Shown: piece after piece, positions 51,936 to 60,560 of the stretch | Layout: the number at the start of each line of letters is the position of its first letter | Position numbering within the stretch: position 1 is the stretch's first letter | Notes under the pieces: model-generated | The model's database searches: none | What the model was told of the DNA's origin: nothing | Seen by the model: only the letters and a program-made list of their open reading frames with translations | Source of the DNA: Corynebacterium hansenii | GTDB taxonomy: Bacteria > Actinomycetota > Actinomycetes > Mycobacteriales > Mycobacteriaceae | Reading direction: 5' to 3' | Assembly (NCBI RefSeq): GCF_030408795.1 | Contig: NZ_CP047211.1 | Coordinates: 2,356,001-2,420,000 of the forward strand | Length of the DNA: 64,000 bases | Translations under genes and position numbers: made by a program

Positions 51936-53054
51936 CTACTCCTCGTTCTCGGAGTCCATGCGCCAGCGGATGCCGGCCTCGAGGAAACCGTCGATGTCGC
52001 CGTCGAGGACGGCCGACGGGTTGTTGACCTCGTGGTTGGTCCGCAGGTCCTTGACCATCTGGTACGGGTGCAGGACGTAGGAGCGCATCTGGTTGCCCCA
52101 CGACGCATTGCCTCCGGCGCCGAGCGCATCCATCTCGGCCTGCTCCTCCTGGCGCTTGCGCTCCAGCAGCTTCGCCTGCAGAACGCGCATGGCGGACGCC
52201 TTGTTCTGGATCTGCGACTTCTCGTTCTGGCAGGTCACGACGATGCCGGTGGGGATGTGCGTCAGGCGCACGGCGGAGTCGGTGGTGTTGACCGACTGGC
52301 CGCCCGGGCCGGAGGAACGGTAGACGTCGACGCGGACCTCGTTGTCGGCGATCTCGATGTGGTCGGTGGTCTCCACGACGGGCAGGACCTCGACCTCGGC
52401 GAACGACGTCTGGCGGCGCCCCTGGTTGTCGAACGGCGAGATGCGCACCAGCCGGTGCGTGCCCTGCTCGACGGACAGCGTTCCGTACATGTACTCGCCG
52501 TGGACGACGAACGTCGACGACTTGATGCCGGCTTCCTCGGCGTAGGAGATGTCGTAGACGTCGACCTTGTGGCCCTGCTTCTCCGCCCAGCGTGTGTACA
52601 TGCGCATGAGCATTTCGGCGAAGTCGGCGGCGTCGATGCCGCCGGCGCCGGCGCGGATGTTGATGACGGCCTCGCGGGCGTCGTACTCGCCGGAGAGCAT
52701 GGTGGTGACCTCGAGCGATTCGATGTCGGCGCGCAGGTCGGCGCGTTCGGCGTCGGCGAGCTCGGCGGCCTCGGCGGCGGCGTCGCCCTCCTCTTCGTCG
52801 GCCAGCTCGTACATGACGGGCAGGTCGTCGAGGCGCTCGCGCAGCGAGGTGACCTTCTTCAGCTTCGCCTGGACCTGCGACAGCTGGGAGGTGACCTGCT
52901 GGGCGTGGTCCTGGTCGTCCCACAGCGACGGGTCGGCGGCCTGCGCCTCCAGTTCGCGGACCCGATCGGACAGCTCCGCCGGGTCGACCACCTTTTCAAT
53001 GGTGGTCAACGTCGCGTCGAGGTCATTGAGGTCAGCGGTCACGTCGGGATTCAC
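51936..53054 (-). CDS. prfB: Peptide chain release factor 2
   Basis: A 372-residue class I release factor for UGA/UAA. The stop-recognition tripeptide lies in [16 protein letters not shown] (SPF) and the catalytic GGQ in [20 protein letters not shown]. There is no internal frameshift site, as in other actinobacteria. The GTG at 53054 ([13 protein letters not shown]) is preceded by TACAGT 7 nt away (53062-53067), so the transcript is leaderless. It lies upstream of ftsE-ftsX in the same direction, the conserved order. Confidence 0.95.
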   Translation of the reverse strand: MNPDVTADLNDLDATLTTIEKVVDPAELSDRVRELEAQAADPSLWDDQDHAQQVTSQLSQVQAKLKKVTSLRERLDDLPVMYELADEEEGDAAAEAAELADAERADLRADIESLEVTTMLSGEYDAREAVINIRAGAGGIDAADFAEMLMRMYTRWAEKQGHKVDVYDISYAEEAGIKSSTFVVHGEYMYGTLSVEQGTHRLVRISPFDNQGRRQTSFAEVEVLPVVETTDHIEIADNEVRVDVYRSSGPGGQSVNTTDSAVRLTHIPTGIVVTCQNEKSQIQNKASAMRVLQAKLLERKRQEEQAEMDALGAGGNASWGNQMRSYVLHPYQMVKDLRTNHEVNNPSAVLDGDIDGFLEAGIRWRMDSENEE

Positions 53055-53078
53055 GCGACCCACTGTAGCGAACGGCCC

Positions 53079-53146
53079 CGCGGCGATTTCGGCCGATGCC
53101 CGGGTATCGGCTCCGCGGCGATTTCGGCCGATGCCCGGGTACGGGC
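53079..53146. repeat. 34-bp tandem duplication between prfB and the phosphatase gene
   Basis: Two copies beginning CCGCGGCGATTTCGGCCGAT at 53079 and 53113 lie between the divergent prfB and phosphatase starts. No open frame of its own. Confidence 0.85.
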
Positions 53147-53168
53147 GCCCGCGTGCACAATGGGGGCC

Positions 53169-54107
53169 ATGACGGATGACGTGATGACCACCCGGACCGA
53201 TTCCCTCGACGCGGCAACCGACGCCGCAACTCCCGCGCCAACCCCCGCGCCAACTCCCGCCCCTCCCCACACCCCCGCCACCGCGGACGGCGGCGAGACC
53301 TCCCGCACGAGCCCCGACCGGACCGTCGATCCGTCCATCGACGACGCTTCCCTGGCCGCCCACGTGGTCGAGCGCGCCGCGGAGCTGGCCGCGCAGATGC
53401 GGGCGGAGGGGCTGGAAACCGAATTCAAGACCTCCATCTCCGACGTGGTCACCGCCGCCGATCGCGCGGCGGAGGAGCTCGTGGTGTCCGAACTCGCGCG
53501 CCTGCGCCCGGAGGACGGGATCCTCGGCGAGGAGGGCTCCGCCAAGGAGGGAATCTCGGGCCGTACGTGGGTGATCGACCCCGTCGACGGCACCTACAAC
53601 TTCACCTCCGGCTCGGATTACTGGTGCTCGGCCGTGGCGCTGGTCGAGGGCTCGCCCGATTCCCCCGACCGGGTCATCCTCGGCGCGGTGCACCGCACGG
53701 CGGGCTCGGCCACGTGGGTCGGTGGCCCGGATCTGCCGACCACGCGCACCGATGAGCGCGGCATCGTCGAATTGCCGCCGTTGGCGGATGCGGACGCGGG
53801 TGCGCTGAGCGTGGGCACGTACCTGCATTCGGCTCGGCTTGACGACGACGCCCTGGTGGCGCCGTGGCTCGAAGCCGCCGGGAAGTTCGCCACGTGGCGC
53901 ATGCTCGGGTCCGCGTCGGTGGATCTCGCCGGGGTGGCGGAGGGGCGCATCGGAGCGTGGTTCCAGCATTCGGTGGCGTCGTGGGATTGGCTGCCCGGCC
54001 ACGCCCTGGTCGCGGGCGTCGGCGGCGCTTCGGCGCTGGTCGACGGATGGCGGATCGCCGGACCCGCCTCCGTCGTCGCGGAGCTGGCGGAGACGCTGAA
54101 GAAGTAG
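53169..54107 (+). CDS. Inositol monophosphatase-family phosphatase
   Basis: A 312-residue protein. After about 60 disordered residues with a Pro-Thr-Ala-rich run come the family's metal sites: [31 protein letters not shown] and the C-terminal [20 protein letters not shown]. It hydrolyses a phosphomonoester; histidinol phosphate, inositol phosphate or fructose bisphosphate are all possible in the family. The closely placed hisN suggests paralogues. CACAAT lies 7 nt before the ATG (near-leaderless). It diverges from prfB. Confidence 0.87.
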   Translation: MTDDVMTTRTDSLDAATDAATPAPTPAPTPAPPHTPATADGGETSRTSPDRTVDPSIDDASLAAHVVERAAELAAQMRAEGLETEFKTSISDVVTAADRAAEELVVSELARLRPEDGILGEEGSAKEGISGRTWVIDPVDGTYNFTSGSDYWCSAVALVEGSPDSPDRVILGAVHRTAGSATWVGGPDLPTTRTDERGIVELPPLADADAGALSVGTYLHSARLDDDALVAPWLEAAGKFATWRMLGSASVDLAGVAEGRIGAWFQHSVASWDWLPGHALVAGVGGASALVDGWRIAGPASVVAELAETLKK

Positions 54108-54216
54108 CGGCGGACGCGGCGCCGTCAGTTGCGGCGGGGCCGAACCGGTGGGGCGGGGGCGTCGTCAAGCGGAAAAGCCGCACGCGCGCGACGCCGCACG
54201 CAACGGCACGCGAGCA

Positions 54217-54867
54217 CTAGAAGTGCAGCAGGCCGATGACGATGAGCAGCACCGCCACCAGGTATCCCGCGCCGCGGGAAAACGCCTCACGGTTGTCGCG
54301 GGCGCGCTGGAAGAGCACGCCCAGCCACGACGTCGGATTGAGGCGGACCAGGCCGACGCCGACGGCGACGAGCGTCGGCAAGCTCAGCGCCACCGACGCA
54401 TAGAGGATCAGCCCCAGGTACCGGTCCGCGGTGGGCAGCCCGCCCGCCGACAGCACCGCCAGCCCCAGGAAAAACGGCCCCGACGTCACCGACTGGATGG
54501 CGCCGAGCACGAACCCCGTGGCCACGGTCATCGGCGACGGCGTGCGCAGCGGCGCGAGGATCTTCGCCACCAGGGCCGAGGAATCGCCGCCGCGCCAGGT
54601 CATCACGGCCGACGCGATGCCCGTCAGGATCAGCAGCACCCCGAACAGCGGCGATTCGACCAGCGCCTTGATCTGCTCGCCCAGCCCATCGAAGACCAGC
54701 AGCACCGCCAGCGCCAGCACCGCGACCCCCAGCCAATCGCCGAAGATGAGCAGCGGCGTGATGCGGCGGTAGCGGCCGGCCGGGAGCATGAGCCCCAGCG
54801 CGACGACGACGGCGATCAGCAGAACGTTGATCGAATCGATGAACGCGTAAGTCAGGGCGTGGAGCAT
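54217..54867 (-). CDS. Six-span membrane protein (GAP/LysE-like layout)
   Basis: A 216-residue protein starting [20 protein letters not shown] with six hydrophobic segments and a short Arg-rich loop after the second. The gene diverges from hisN: TAGTCT on the minus strand overlaps hisN's TAGACT on the plus strand. The layout resembles GAP/LysE-type small exporters, but no signature is decisive. A ribosome-binding GGAAGG lies about 8 nt before the ATG. Confidence 0.7.
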   Translation of the reverse strand: MLHALTYAFIDSINVLLIAVVVALGLMLPAGRYRRITPLLIFGDWLGVAVLALAVLLVFDGLGEQIKALVESPLFGVLLILTGIASAVMTWRGGDSSALVAKILAPLRTPSPMTVATGFVLGAIQSVTSGPFFLGLAVLSAGGLPTADRYLGLILYASVALSLPTLVAVGVGLVRLNPTSWLGVLFQRARDNREAFSRGAGYLVAVLLIVIGLLHF

Positions 54868-54906
54868 GCGGGGGCCTTCCGGTCGGGCCGGTCTAGACTA
54901 CCCTTC

Positions 54907-55734
54907 ATGAGCGCTTACGCCGATGACCTCGCCCTCGCCCACCGGCTCGCCGATCTCGCCGACGCGGTGACGCTGCCGCGCTTCGGTGCCGCGGACCTCG
55001 ACGTCGAGTCGAAGCCGGACCTCACGCCCGTGTCCGACGCGGACCTCGCCTGCGAGCGGGATCTGCGGGAGTTGCTGTCCGACGAGCGCCCCGACGATGA
55101 CGTCGTCGGCGAGGAGTTCGGCGGCGACGCGACGTTCGAGGGCCGCCAGTGGGTCATCGACCCGATCGACGGGACGAAGAACTTCGTGCGCGGCGTGCCG
55201 GTGTGGGCGACGCTGATCGCGCTGCTGGTCGACGGTGAGCCGGTGGTCGGCGTGGTGTCGGCGCCGGCGCTGGGCCGCCGCTGGTGGGCGGCGAAGGACG
55301 GCGGGGCGTGGCGGTCGGTTGCGCTGGGTTCGCCGGCGACGTCGGAGGCCCCGGCGGAGACGCCGGGTGCGTCGGCGCCGAAGCGCATCACGGTGTCGCG
55401 CGTCGGCGACGTCGCCGACTGCTCGGTCGCCATTTCGTCACTGACCGGCTGGCGGGACCGGGGGCTGCGGGACCAGCTGATTTCGCTCACCGACGACGCC
55501 TGGCGCCTTCGCGGTTACGGCGACTTCTTCTCCTACTGCCTGGTCGCGGAGGGGGCGGTGGACGTCGCCGCGGAGCCGGAGGTGTCTCTGTGGGATCTGG
55601 CGCCGCTGGCGCTGCTGGTTTCCGAGGCCGGCGGCCGGTTCACGTCGCTGGCCGGCGAGGATGGGCCGCATGGCGGCGATGCCGTGGCCACGAATGGACT
55701 GCTTCACGACGCCGTCCTGGACTACCTGAAGTAG
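54907..55734 (+). CDS. hisN: Histidinol-phosphatase
   Basis: A 275-residue inositol-monophosphatase-fold enzyme catalysing the penultimate step of histidine synthesis in actinobacteria. Landmarks: [40 protein letters not shown] (metal Glu), [20 protein letters not shown], the [10 protein letters not shown] loop and [20 protein letters not shown]. The [16 protein letters not shown] block distinguishes HisN from SuhB-type enzymes. TAGACT (54894-54899) lies 7 nt before the ATG; the open frame upstream is not coding. Confidence 0.92.
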   Translation: MSAYADDLALAHRLADLADAVTLPRFGAADLDVESKPDLTPVSDADLACERDLRELLSDERPDDDVVGEEFGGDATFEGRQWVIDPIDGTKNFVRGVPVWATLIALLVDGEPVVGVVSAPALGRRWWAAKDGGAWRSVALGSPATSEAPAETPGASAPKRITVSRVGDVADCSVAISSLTGWRDRGLRDQLISLTDDAWRLRGYGDFFSYCLVAEGAVDVAAEPEVSLWDLAPLALLVSEAGGRFTSLAGEDGPHGGDAVATNGLLHDAVLDYLK

Positions 55735-55880
55735 GTTCGGCGCGGGGACGTCGTAAAGCGGGGAACCACCGCGGCTGCGCCGGTGGAAAGGCGGTCGCGC
55801 CCACCGCACGAACATGCCGAGCGCGTCTGCACGCCCCTCCCCCGCACACCCGCCGCGCGCCCACGGCTAACGGCCTTGCC

Positions 55881-55899
55881 TGAGGTGACGCTAACCTGA
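55881..55899 (+). promoter_or_regulatory. DtxR-like box before the Lys-rich Cys-motif gene
   Basis: TGAGGTGACGCTAACCTGA matches the 19-bp corynebacterial DtxR consensus at about 15 positions and contains TAACCT (55892-55897), a plausible -10, 36 nt before the ATG at 55934. Binding would block the promoter when iron is plentiful. Confidence 0.6.
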
Positions 55900-55933
55900 T
55901 CCGCAAAAGTTCACGGAGAAGGGAACGCGGGGA

Positions 55934-56314
55934 ATGGCCAAGGGCGGCAAGAACGCCAAAGGCAAAGGTAAAGGCAAGGACGGCGGCAAGGCCAAGGTCA
56001 AGGACGAAGACAAGGCCAAGGGCCCGGCCAAGAGCAAGAAGAAGTCGGGCAAGGCGAAGTCGAAGAAGGCCGCCGCCGGGACCACGCTGCGCCTGCCGGA
56101 GTGCTCGAAGGCCGAGGCCAAGGCCGCGAAGAAGCTCGCCGGCAAGGACCCGTTCCGCCTGGCCGCGATGTCTCCGAAGAAGAAGTGCTGCAAGTCCGGC
56201 ACGCGCTGCCTGCGGTGCCCCGTCGTGCTGCACAAGCTCAACCGCGAAATCCGCAACGGCGAAGTCGACCGCGACGCGCTGCTGCTCGTCGCCGCAAAAG
56301 CGCGGGTGCGCTGA
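55934..56314 (+). CDS. Lys-rich protein with Cys cluster, predicted iron-regulated
   Basis: A 126-residue protein. Residues 1-50 are a Lys/Gly/Ala-rich disordered tail (about half Lys). The folded part ends in KKKCCKSGTRCLRCPVVLHK: Cys 85, 86, 92 and 95, with Cys 57 upstream, i.e. CC-x5-C-x2-C, a possible metal or cluster site. No signal peptide, so cytoplasmic; the tail suggests nucleic-acid or polyphosphate binding. GGAGAAGGG precedes the ATG. A DtxR-like box covers the promoter, so expression is probably raised in iron limitation. Function unknown. Confidence 0.75.
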   Translation: MAKGGKNAKGKGKGKDGGKAKVKDEDKAKGPAKSKKKSGKAKSKKAAAGTTLRLPECSKAEAKAAKKLAGKDPFRLAAMSPKKKCCKSGTRCLRCPVVLHKLNREIRNGEVDRDALLLVAAKARVR

Positions 56315-56324
56315 CCCCGCGCCA

Positions 56325-56401
56325 GGCCGCGCGCCCGCCTACGCCAGCTGGAATCCGCCGCCCGGCCGCGCGCCCGCCTACGCCAGCTGGAATCCGCCGC
56401 C
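56325..56401. repeat. 39-bp tandem duplication spanning the protease stop
   Basis: Two copies, identical over at least 38 nt, begin GGCCGCGCGCCCGCCTACGC at 56325 and 56364. The second contains the stop and last seven codons of the serine protease gene; the first is an exact non-coding echo of them. Confidence 0.9.
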
Positions 56402-57433
56402 GGGCCCGCCGTGGAGGTTCATGTCGTCGATCTGCGCCCGCACGGACGTCACGATCGTCGGCGCGAACGCCGGCCCCTGCAGCGGCGTGACGCAGGCGGG
56501 GGCGGAATCGGCGCCCTTGATCATCCCGACCAGGCGCTCGCCGACGAACACCGGCGCGCCCGAATCACCCGGCGCCGCGCAGATCTGCGTGGACACGTGC
56601 GGGTCGGAGGCCGAGCCCGGCGCCCCCTGGACCCACGTCGGGCCACAGGTGCGGCCGGTGGCGACGCCCTGCTTGCAGGCGGTCTCCCCCGTCTTCGGCA
56701 GGTCGCCGACGGAGGTGACGCGGGTGTCGCCGTAGGTGGACGTCGGCACGGCGTTGCCGCCCAACACCAGAACCGCGTAGTCGTAGGTCGCATCGACGCG
56801 CTGGACGGTGCCGATCACGCCCGCCTCGACGGCATCCATCGAGCGCACGGGCGCACCGGTGGCGCCGCAGTGCCCGGCGGTCAGGCCGATGAGCCGCCCG
56901 CCCGCGTCGCGCCCGGCGGCGGCCAGCGTGCAGACGTTGCGCGCGTCGCCGTCGCCCACCAGGATCGGCGTGCCCGGCCCGACGAGCGCGCGCCCCTCAC
57001 CCGCGAGGCGCTCGGCTTCGGCGGGCGCGGTGGGCGAGGGGAACCACACGCCGTCGACGCGATTGTGCACGGGCCCGGGCGTCGCGCCGAGGATCTTGGA
57101 CACGGGGGCTTCGGCCACCGGATGCGGCTCCATGGCCAGCTCGCGCGCGGCTCCATCGAGTGCGGGGCCGGTGCCGTTTGCGCCGTCCGCGGCATCCGGC
57201 TTGACGACGGCCGACGCCGCCGATTCAGCGGCCTCCGCCAGATCGGCGACGGGGCCATTCGGGGCCGGTGCGACGGCCGGTGGAGCCGCCGGGGCCGGAT
57301 CCGAGACGTCGGGAAGCGAGGGAACGGCCATCGCCGCGGCACCGCCGAGGCCCGTCGCGGCAAGCACGGCGCAGGTTACGGCGGCCACGCGGCCACCCCA
57401 TCGTAGTGCCGCCGCAGTGTGAATGCCGATCAT
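56378..57433 (-). CDS. Secreted chymotrypsin-like serine protease
   Basis: A 351-residue secreted protein. A signal peptide covers residues of about 1-38 (WGGRVAAVTCAVLAATGLGG), followed by a Pro/Ala-rich propeptide-like stretch. The S1 triad is visible: His in LIGLTAGHCGATGAP, Asp in RVDATYDYAVLVLGG, Ser in ICAAPGDSGAPVFVGERLVG. Cys pairs near the His and in KQGVATGRTCGP fit disulphides. It ends in GGGFQLA, just at the duplicated sequence. The ATG at 57433 is chosen for the signal peptide. The substrate is unknown. Confidence 0.88.
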   Translation of the reverse strand: MIGIHTAAALRWGGRVAAVTCAVLAATGLGGAAAMAVPSLPDVSDPAPAAPPAVAPAPNGPVADLAEAAESAASAVVKPDAADGANGTGPALDGAARELAMEPHPVAEAPVSKILGATPGPVHNRVDGVWFPSPTAPAEAERLAGEGRALVGPGTPILVGDGDARNVCTLAAAGRDAGGRLIGLTAGHCGATGAPVRSMDAVEAGVIGTVQRVDATYDYAVLVLGGNAVPTSTYGDTRVTSVGDLPKTGETACKQGVATGRTCGPTWVQGAPGSASDPHVSTQICAAPGDSGAPVFVGERLVGMIKGADSAPACVTPLQGPAFAPTIVTSVRAQIDDMNLHGGPGGGFQLA

Positions 57434-57718
57434 GTTTGAGCCGTGCCCCGTTCGTGTGAGAAGTGTCCCCGAAATACGTTCTGGCCAGTCATTTCGGGAT
57501 GCCGGGGCAACCATACCGCGCCACCCGGATTCGCAAAGAATGTTGCGGAAGTTGCGGGTGTGACTGTGTCGATCGGAGGTGGCGGCGCGGTTCACGGCGG
57601 GCGCCGCACGGGTCTTCGCCGAACGTCGCCCCGGAGGCGCGATCGGATCACCGCATGAACGCGATCGAATGGGCTCATCATCTCGCAAATCCGGATTGCG
57701 CGGTGGTATTTTTCGGAA

Positions 57719-59413
57719 ATGGCCCCGAAATCACAGCCGCATCCGTCGGCGATCACCCGTCGTGACTTCCTTCGTGGCGCAACGGCTCTCGCGGCCGGCG
57801 CCGCAGCCGCGCCCGCAATCGGGCGCGCACATGCCGCCCCCGCGCACTCACCGGGAGACGCCCGGGCGCTGGCCGATCCCTCCCGCCCGCGCACCGCGAT
57901 CATCATCGGCTCCGGTTTCGGCGGCTGCGTCGCGGCGCTGCGGCTGGGCCAGGCCGGTTACCGGACCACCGTCTTCGAGCGGGGGCGCCGCTGGAACACC
58001 GAGGGCGGCGAGGACGCGTTTCCGCTGCTGATGAAGCCCGACCGCAGGACCGCGTGGTTCTCCGATCACCCGAACATCAACCAGCTCACGCGCGTCACGC
58101 CGATCGAGCGTTACCCCGGTCTCATCGACCGCATCCACGGCCAGGGCGCCGACGCGGTCTTCGGCGCCGGCGTCGGCGGCGGTTCGCTGACCTTCGGCAC
58201 CTTCTCCATCCAGCCGCGCCGCCGCGAGTGGGACATGATCTACCCGGAGGCGATCGAGTACGACGAGATGGACTCCACCTGGTTCCCGCTGGCCAGGAAG
58301 GAAACGGGGGTGTCCCCGCTCCCGGAGGATCTGCTCGAGCTGCCGCAGTGGCGCGGCGCGAAGGCGTGGCTGGAGACCGTCGCCGACGCGGGGCTGGAAA
58401 CGACCCGGCACCATTTCGCCATCGATTGGGACCGCGTCCGCGAGGAGCTCGACGGGCGCCGCCCGCCGTCGGTGTCCGTCGGCGAGTACGTCTACGGCAC
58501 CAACTCGGGCGCGAAGCTCTCGCTCGACCGCTCCTACCTCGCGCGTGCCGAAGCGACGGGCAACGTCGAGGTGGTGCCGATGACGGAGGCCATCGGCATC
58601 GACGAGCTTCCCGACGGCCGCATGCAGGTGACGTCGAAGCTCATCGATGACTCCGGCAAGGAGCTGACGCGGCGCACCGACGTCGCCGATGTCGTGGTCA
58701 TGGCGGCGGGCGCGTTCCACTCGACCGCGCTGCTGGCGCAGATGCGGGCGGCGGGCCGCCTGCCGAAGTTGTCGCCGATGGTCGGCGAGAACGTGGGCAC
58801 CAACGGCGATTTCCTCGTCGGACAGACCCTGCAGCGCAAGGACTTCGGGTCGAAGCAGGGCGGGCCGGGCGTCGGCGTCGTGTTCGACGAAGGCCCCCAG
58901 GGCCCGTACTCGCTGTCGTGGGAGGGCGCGCCGATCCCGGACTTCGCCGGCGGCTTCACCACCACGCACCTGATGCAGGTGATGACGGACGAGCGCGGCA
59001 GCATCACCGCCGACCCCAACACCGGCACCGCGACGCTGGTGTACCCGCACCCGCGCGCCAACACGGAGGTCGACAAGAAGGCCCGCGCCGCTGCGCTGCA
59101 CTTCAAGTACCTCGCCCACGATCGCCATGGTTTCCCGCAGGCCGGTGTGCCGGTATGGTCGCAGGCCGCCGATTTCGGCACCGCCTGCACGTGGCACCTG
59201 TTGGGCGGCCTGGTCATGGACGGCGCCCGCGCCCACGGCGGTGCCGCCGGCGCGGCGGATGCCCAGGGCCGCGTCCACGGTTATCCGGGGCTCCTCGTCG
59301 TCGACGGCTCCCTGCTGCCGGGCAGCACCGGCATGGTCAACCCCTCGCTGACCATCACCGCGGTGGCGGAGCGGTGCATGCACAAGTACCTGGCCGACGC
59401 CGCCAAGGAATAG
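57719..59413 (+). CDS. Cholesterol-oxidase-like FAD flavoprotein (GMC family), Tat-exported
   Basis: A 564-residue flavoenzyme. A Tat signal (SAITRRDFLRGATALAAGAA) leads into the FAD motif IIIGSGFGGCVAALRLGQAG. GAGVGGGSLTFGTFSIQPRR and a C-terminal NPSLTITAVAERCMHKYLAD with GLLVVDGSLLPGSTGMVNPS are the landmarks of the GMC cholesterol oxidases (ChoD-type). It would oxidise sterols or other secondary alcohols at the cell surface. TATTTT (57707-57712) lies 6 nt before the ATG, so it is leaderless. An imperfect duplication of its stop-codon region follows. Confidence 0.85.
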   Translation: MAPKSQPHPSAITRRDFLRGATALAAGAAAAPAIGRAHAAPAHSPGDARALADPSRPRTAIIIGSGFGGCVAALRLGQAGYRTTVFERGRRWNTEGGEDAFPLLMKPDRRTAWFSDHPNINQLTRVTPIERYPGLIDRIHGQGADAVFGAGVGGGSLTFGTFSIQPRRREWDMIYPEAIEYDEMDSTWFPLARKETGVSPLPEDLLELPQWRGAKAWLETVADAGLETTRHHFAIDWDRVREELDGRRPPSVSVGEYVYGTNSGAKLSLDRSYLARAEATGNVEVVPMTEAIGIDELPDGRMQVTSKLIDDSGKELTRRTDVADVVVMAAGAFHSTALLAQMRAAGRLPKLSPMVGENVGTNGDFLVGQTLQRKDFGSKQGGPGVGVVFDEGPQGPYSLSWEGAPIPDFAGGFTTTHLMQVMTDERGSITADPNTGTATLVYPHPRANTEVDKKARAAALHFKYLAHDRHGFPQAGVPVWSQAADFGTACTWHLLGGLVMDGARAHGGAAGAADAQGRVHGYPGLLVVDGSLLPGSTGMVNPSLTITAVAERCMHKYLADAAKE

Positions 59414-59464
59414 ATGGCTAAGAAGTAGGCGGAGCCGGCGCCCGACGGTCGAGGGGCGCCGGCC

Positions 59465-60046
59465 TCAGCCGAGCGCGAGGGCCGCGCCGACGACGATGAA
59501 CCACAGGGGCGTCGCGGTGAGGAATACGCGTTCGGTCGCGCCGATCACGCGCTCCCGAAGCGGAGGCAGCACCAGCGTGGCCAGGAAGGCGTAGAAGCTC
59601 ACGCGGATCACCCACCGCATCGCCGATTCCATGTCCGCGGACACGATGCCGGTCAGGTCGAAGTTGACCATCGCCACGAAGAACCCGGCGAACTGCACGA
59701 CGGCCAGAATCCAGTGCATGCGACCCGTTTTGGTCCTCTGCTCGCCGGTGACGTCGGTGGGGAACGCCAACATGGCCAGCAGCGCGGCGATGCCGATGCC
59801 CAGGGCGACAAGCGGGACGCGGGGCCCCACGCCCTGAATGAGGAACGCCACGAACATCAGCGCATAGGCGATGGCGCCCAGAATGCCCATCACCGTGAAC
59901 TCTTTGCGGGAACCCCCGGTGCCCAGGTCGCTGACGGTGTTGCGCAGCGGGCTGAGGTCCCGCCGCACGACATGGAGGTGGATGAATGCGCCGGTCCGCA
60001 GGACCAGCAGGATGACGGCCGCTGCCGCCACGAACACCGTGCTCAT
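59465..60046 (-). CDS. DUF998-like membrane protein
   Basis: A 193-residue protein with about six spans. The segment LRNTVSDLGTGGSRKEFTVM, after a first span near residues 5-24, is typical of DUF998-type proteins, whose function is unknown. TAGAAT (60054-60059, minus strand) lies 7 nt before the ATG at 60046, so the start MSTVFVAAAAVILLVLR is leaderless and the longer open frame is rejected. Confidence 0.75.
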   Translation of the reverse strand: MSTVFVAAAAVILLVLRTGAFIHLHVVRRDLSPLRNTVSDLGTGGSRKEFTVMGILGAIAYALMFVAFLIQGVGPRVPLVALGIGIAALLAMLAFPTDVTGEQRTKTGRMHWILAVVQFAGFFVAMVNFDLTGIVSADMESAMRWVIRVSFYAFLATLVLPPLRERVIGATERVFLTATPLWFIVVGAALALG

Positions 60047-60190
60047 GCGCGGTATTCTAGTGCCCCTCACTCCATCGGATCTACTGTTCAGAGGGAGCTT
60101 TTTCGACGTTTCCTCCGATCGTTCACACGAGGAAATCAGCGCAATCGCCGGGCGCCCGTTCCCTCGCGCGGCCCCTCCCCCGGATACGAC

Positions 60191-60220
60191 GAAGGCCCCC
60201 GGCTGATGCCGGGGGCCTTC
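60191..60220 (-). terminator. Terminator after the initiator tRNA
   Basis: GAAGGCCCCCGGC-TGAT-GCCGGGGGCCTTC is a perfect 13-bp stem with a 4-nt loop. It lies about 10 nt beyond the tRNA's 3' end in its transcription direction. Confidence 0.85.
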
Positions 60221-60230
60221 GTTCACGTGG

Positions 60231-60304
60231 TAGCGGGGGCAGGATTCGAACCTACGACCTCTGGGTTATGAGCCCAGCGAGCTACCGAGCTGCTCCACCC
60301 CGCG
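60231..60304 (-). tRNA. tRNA-fMet (CAU), initiator
   Basis: A 74-nt tRNA on the minus strand. Acceptor CGCGGGG pairs with CCCCGCT except for the C1-U72 mismatch. The anticodon arm is CTGGG-CTCATAA-CCCAG, with the three G-C pairs that mark initiators; the T-arm is GTAGG-TTCGAAT-CCTGC. No CCA is encoded. Mismatch plus GGG/CCC pairs separate it from elongator tRNA-Met. Confidence 0.95.
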
Positions 60305-60496
60305 TCGACTGCTTGTCCAGGATAAGACGGAACCATCTGATTCCATAATCACCCCGCTTGCAGTGGGTGCCGGCCATCCGAGATTTTCTCTCGCCGACCA
60401 ACGAGACGTAACAGTAGCACCGCGGGCCGAGCGTTGGCCAATCCCCTGGTCAGCGCACTGCACGGGCTTTGCGACGGCCACCCGCCCCAACGGAAA

Positions 60497-60535
60497 CCGG
60501 GCCGCACCGGAGGAATCGCCCCCGGTGCGGCCCGG
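60497..60535. terminator. Hairpin after the UPF0182 gene, flanked by inverted 11-mers
   Basis: The arms CCGGGCCGCACCGG and CCGGTGCGGCCCGG enclose 11 nt. Outside it, GCTTTGCGACG (60466-60476) and CGTCGCAAAGC (60539-60549) form an outer stem. It terminates leftward transcription before the tRNA. Confidence 0.75.
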
Positions 60536-60560
60536 CCCCGTCGCAAAGCAACCGGATCGG

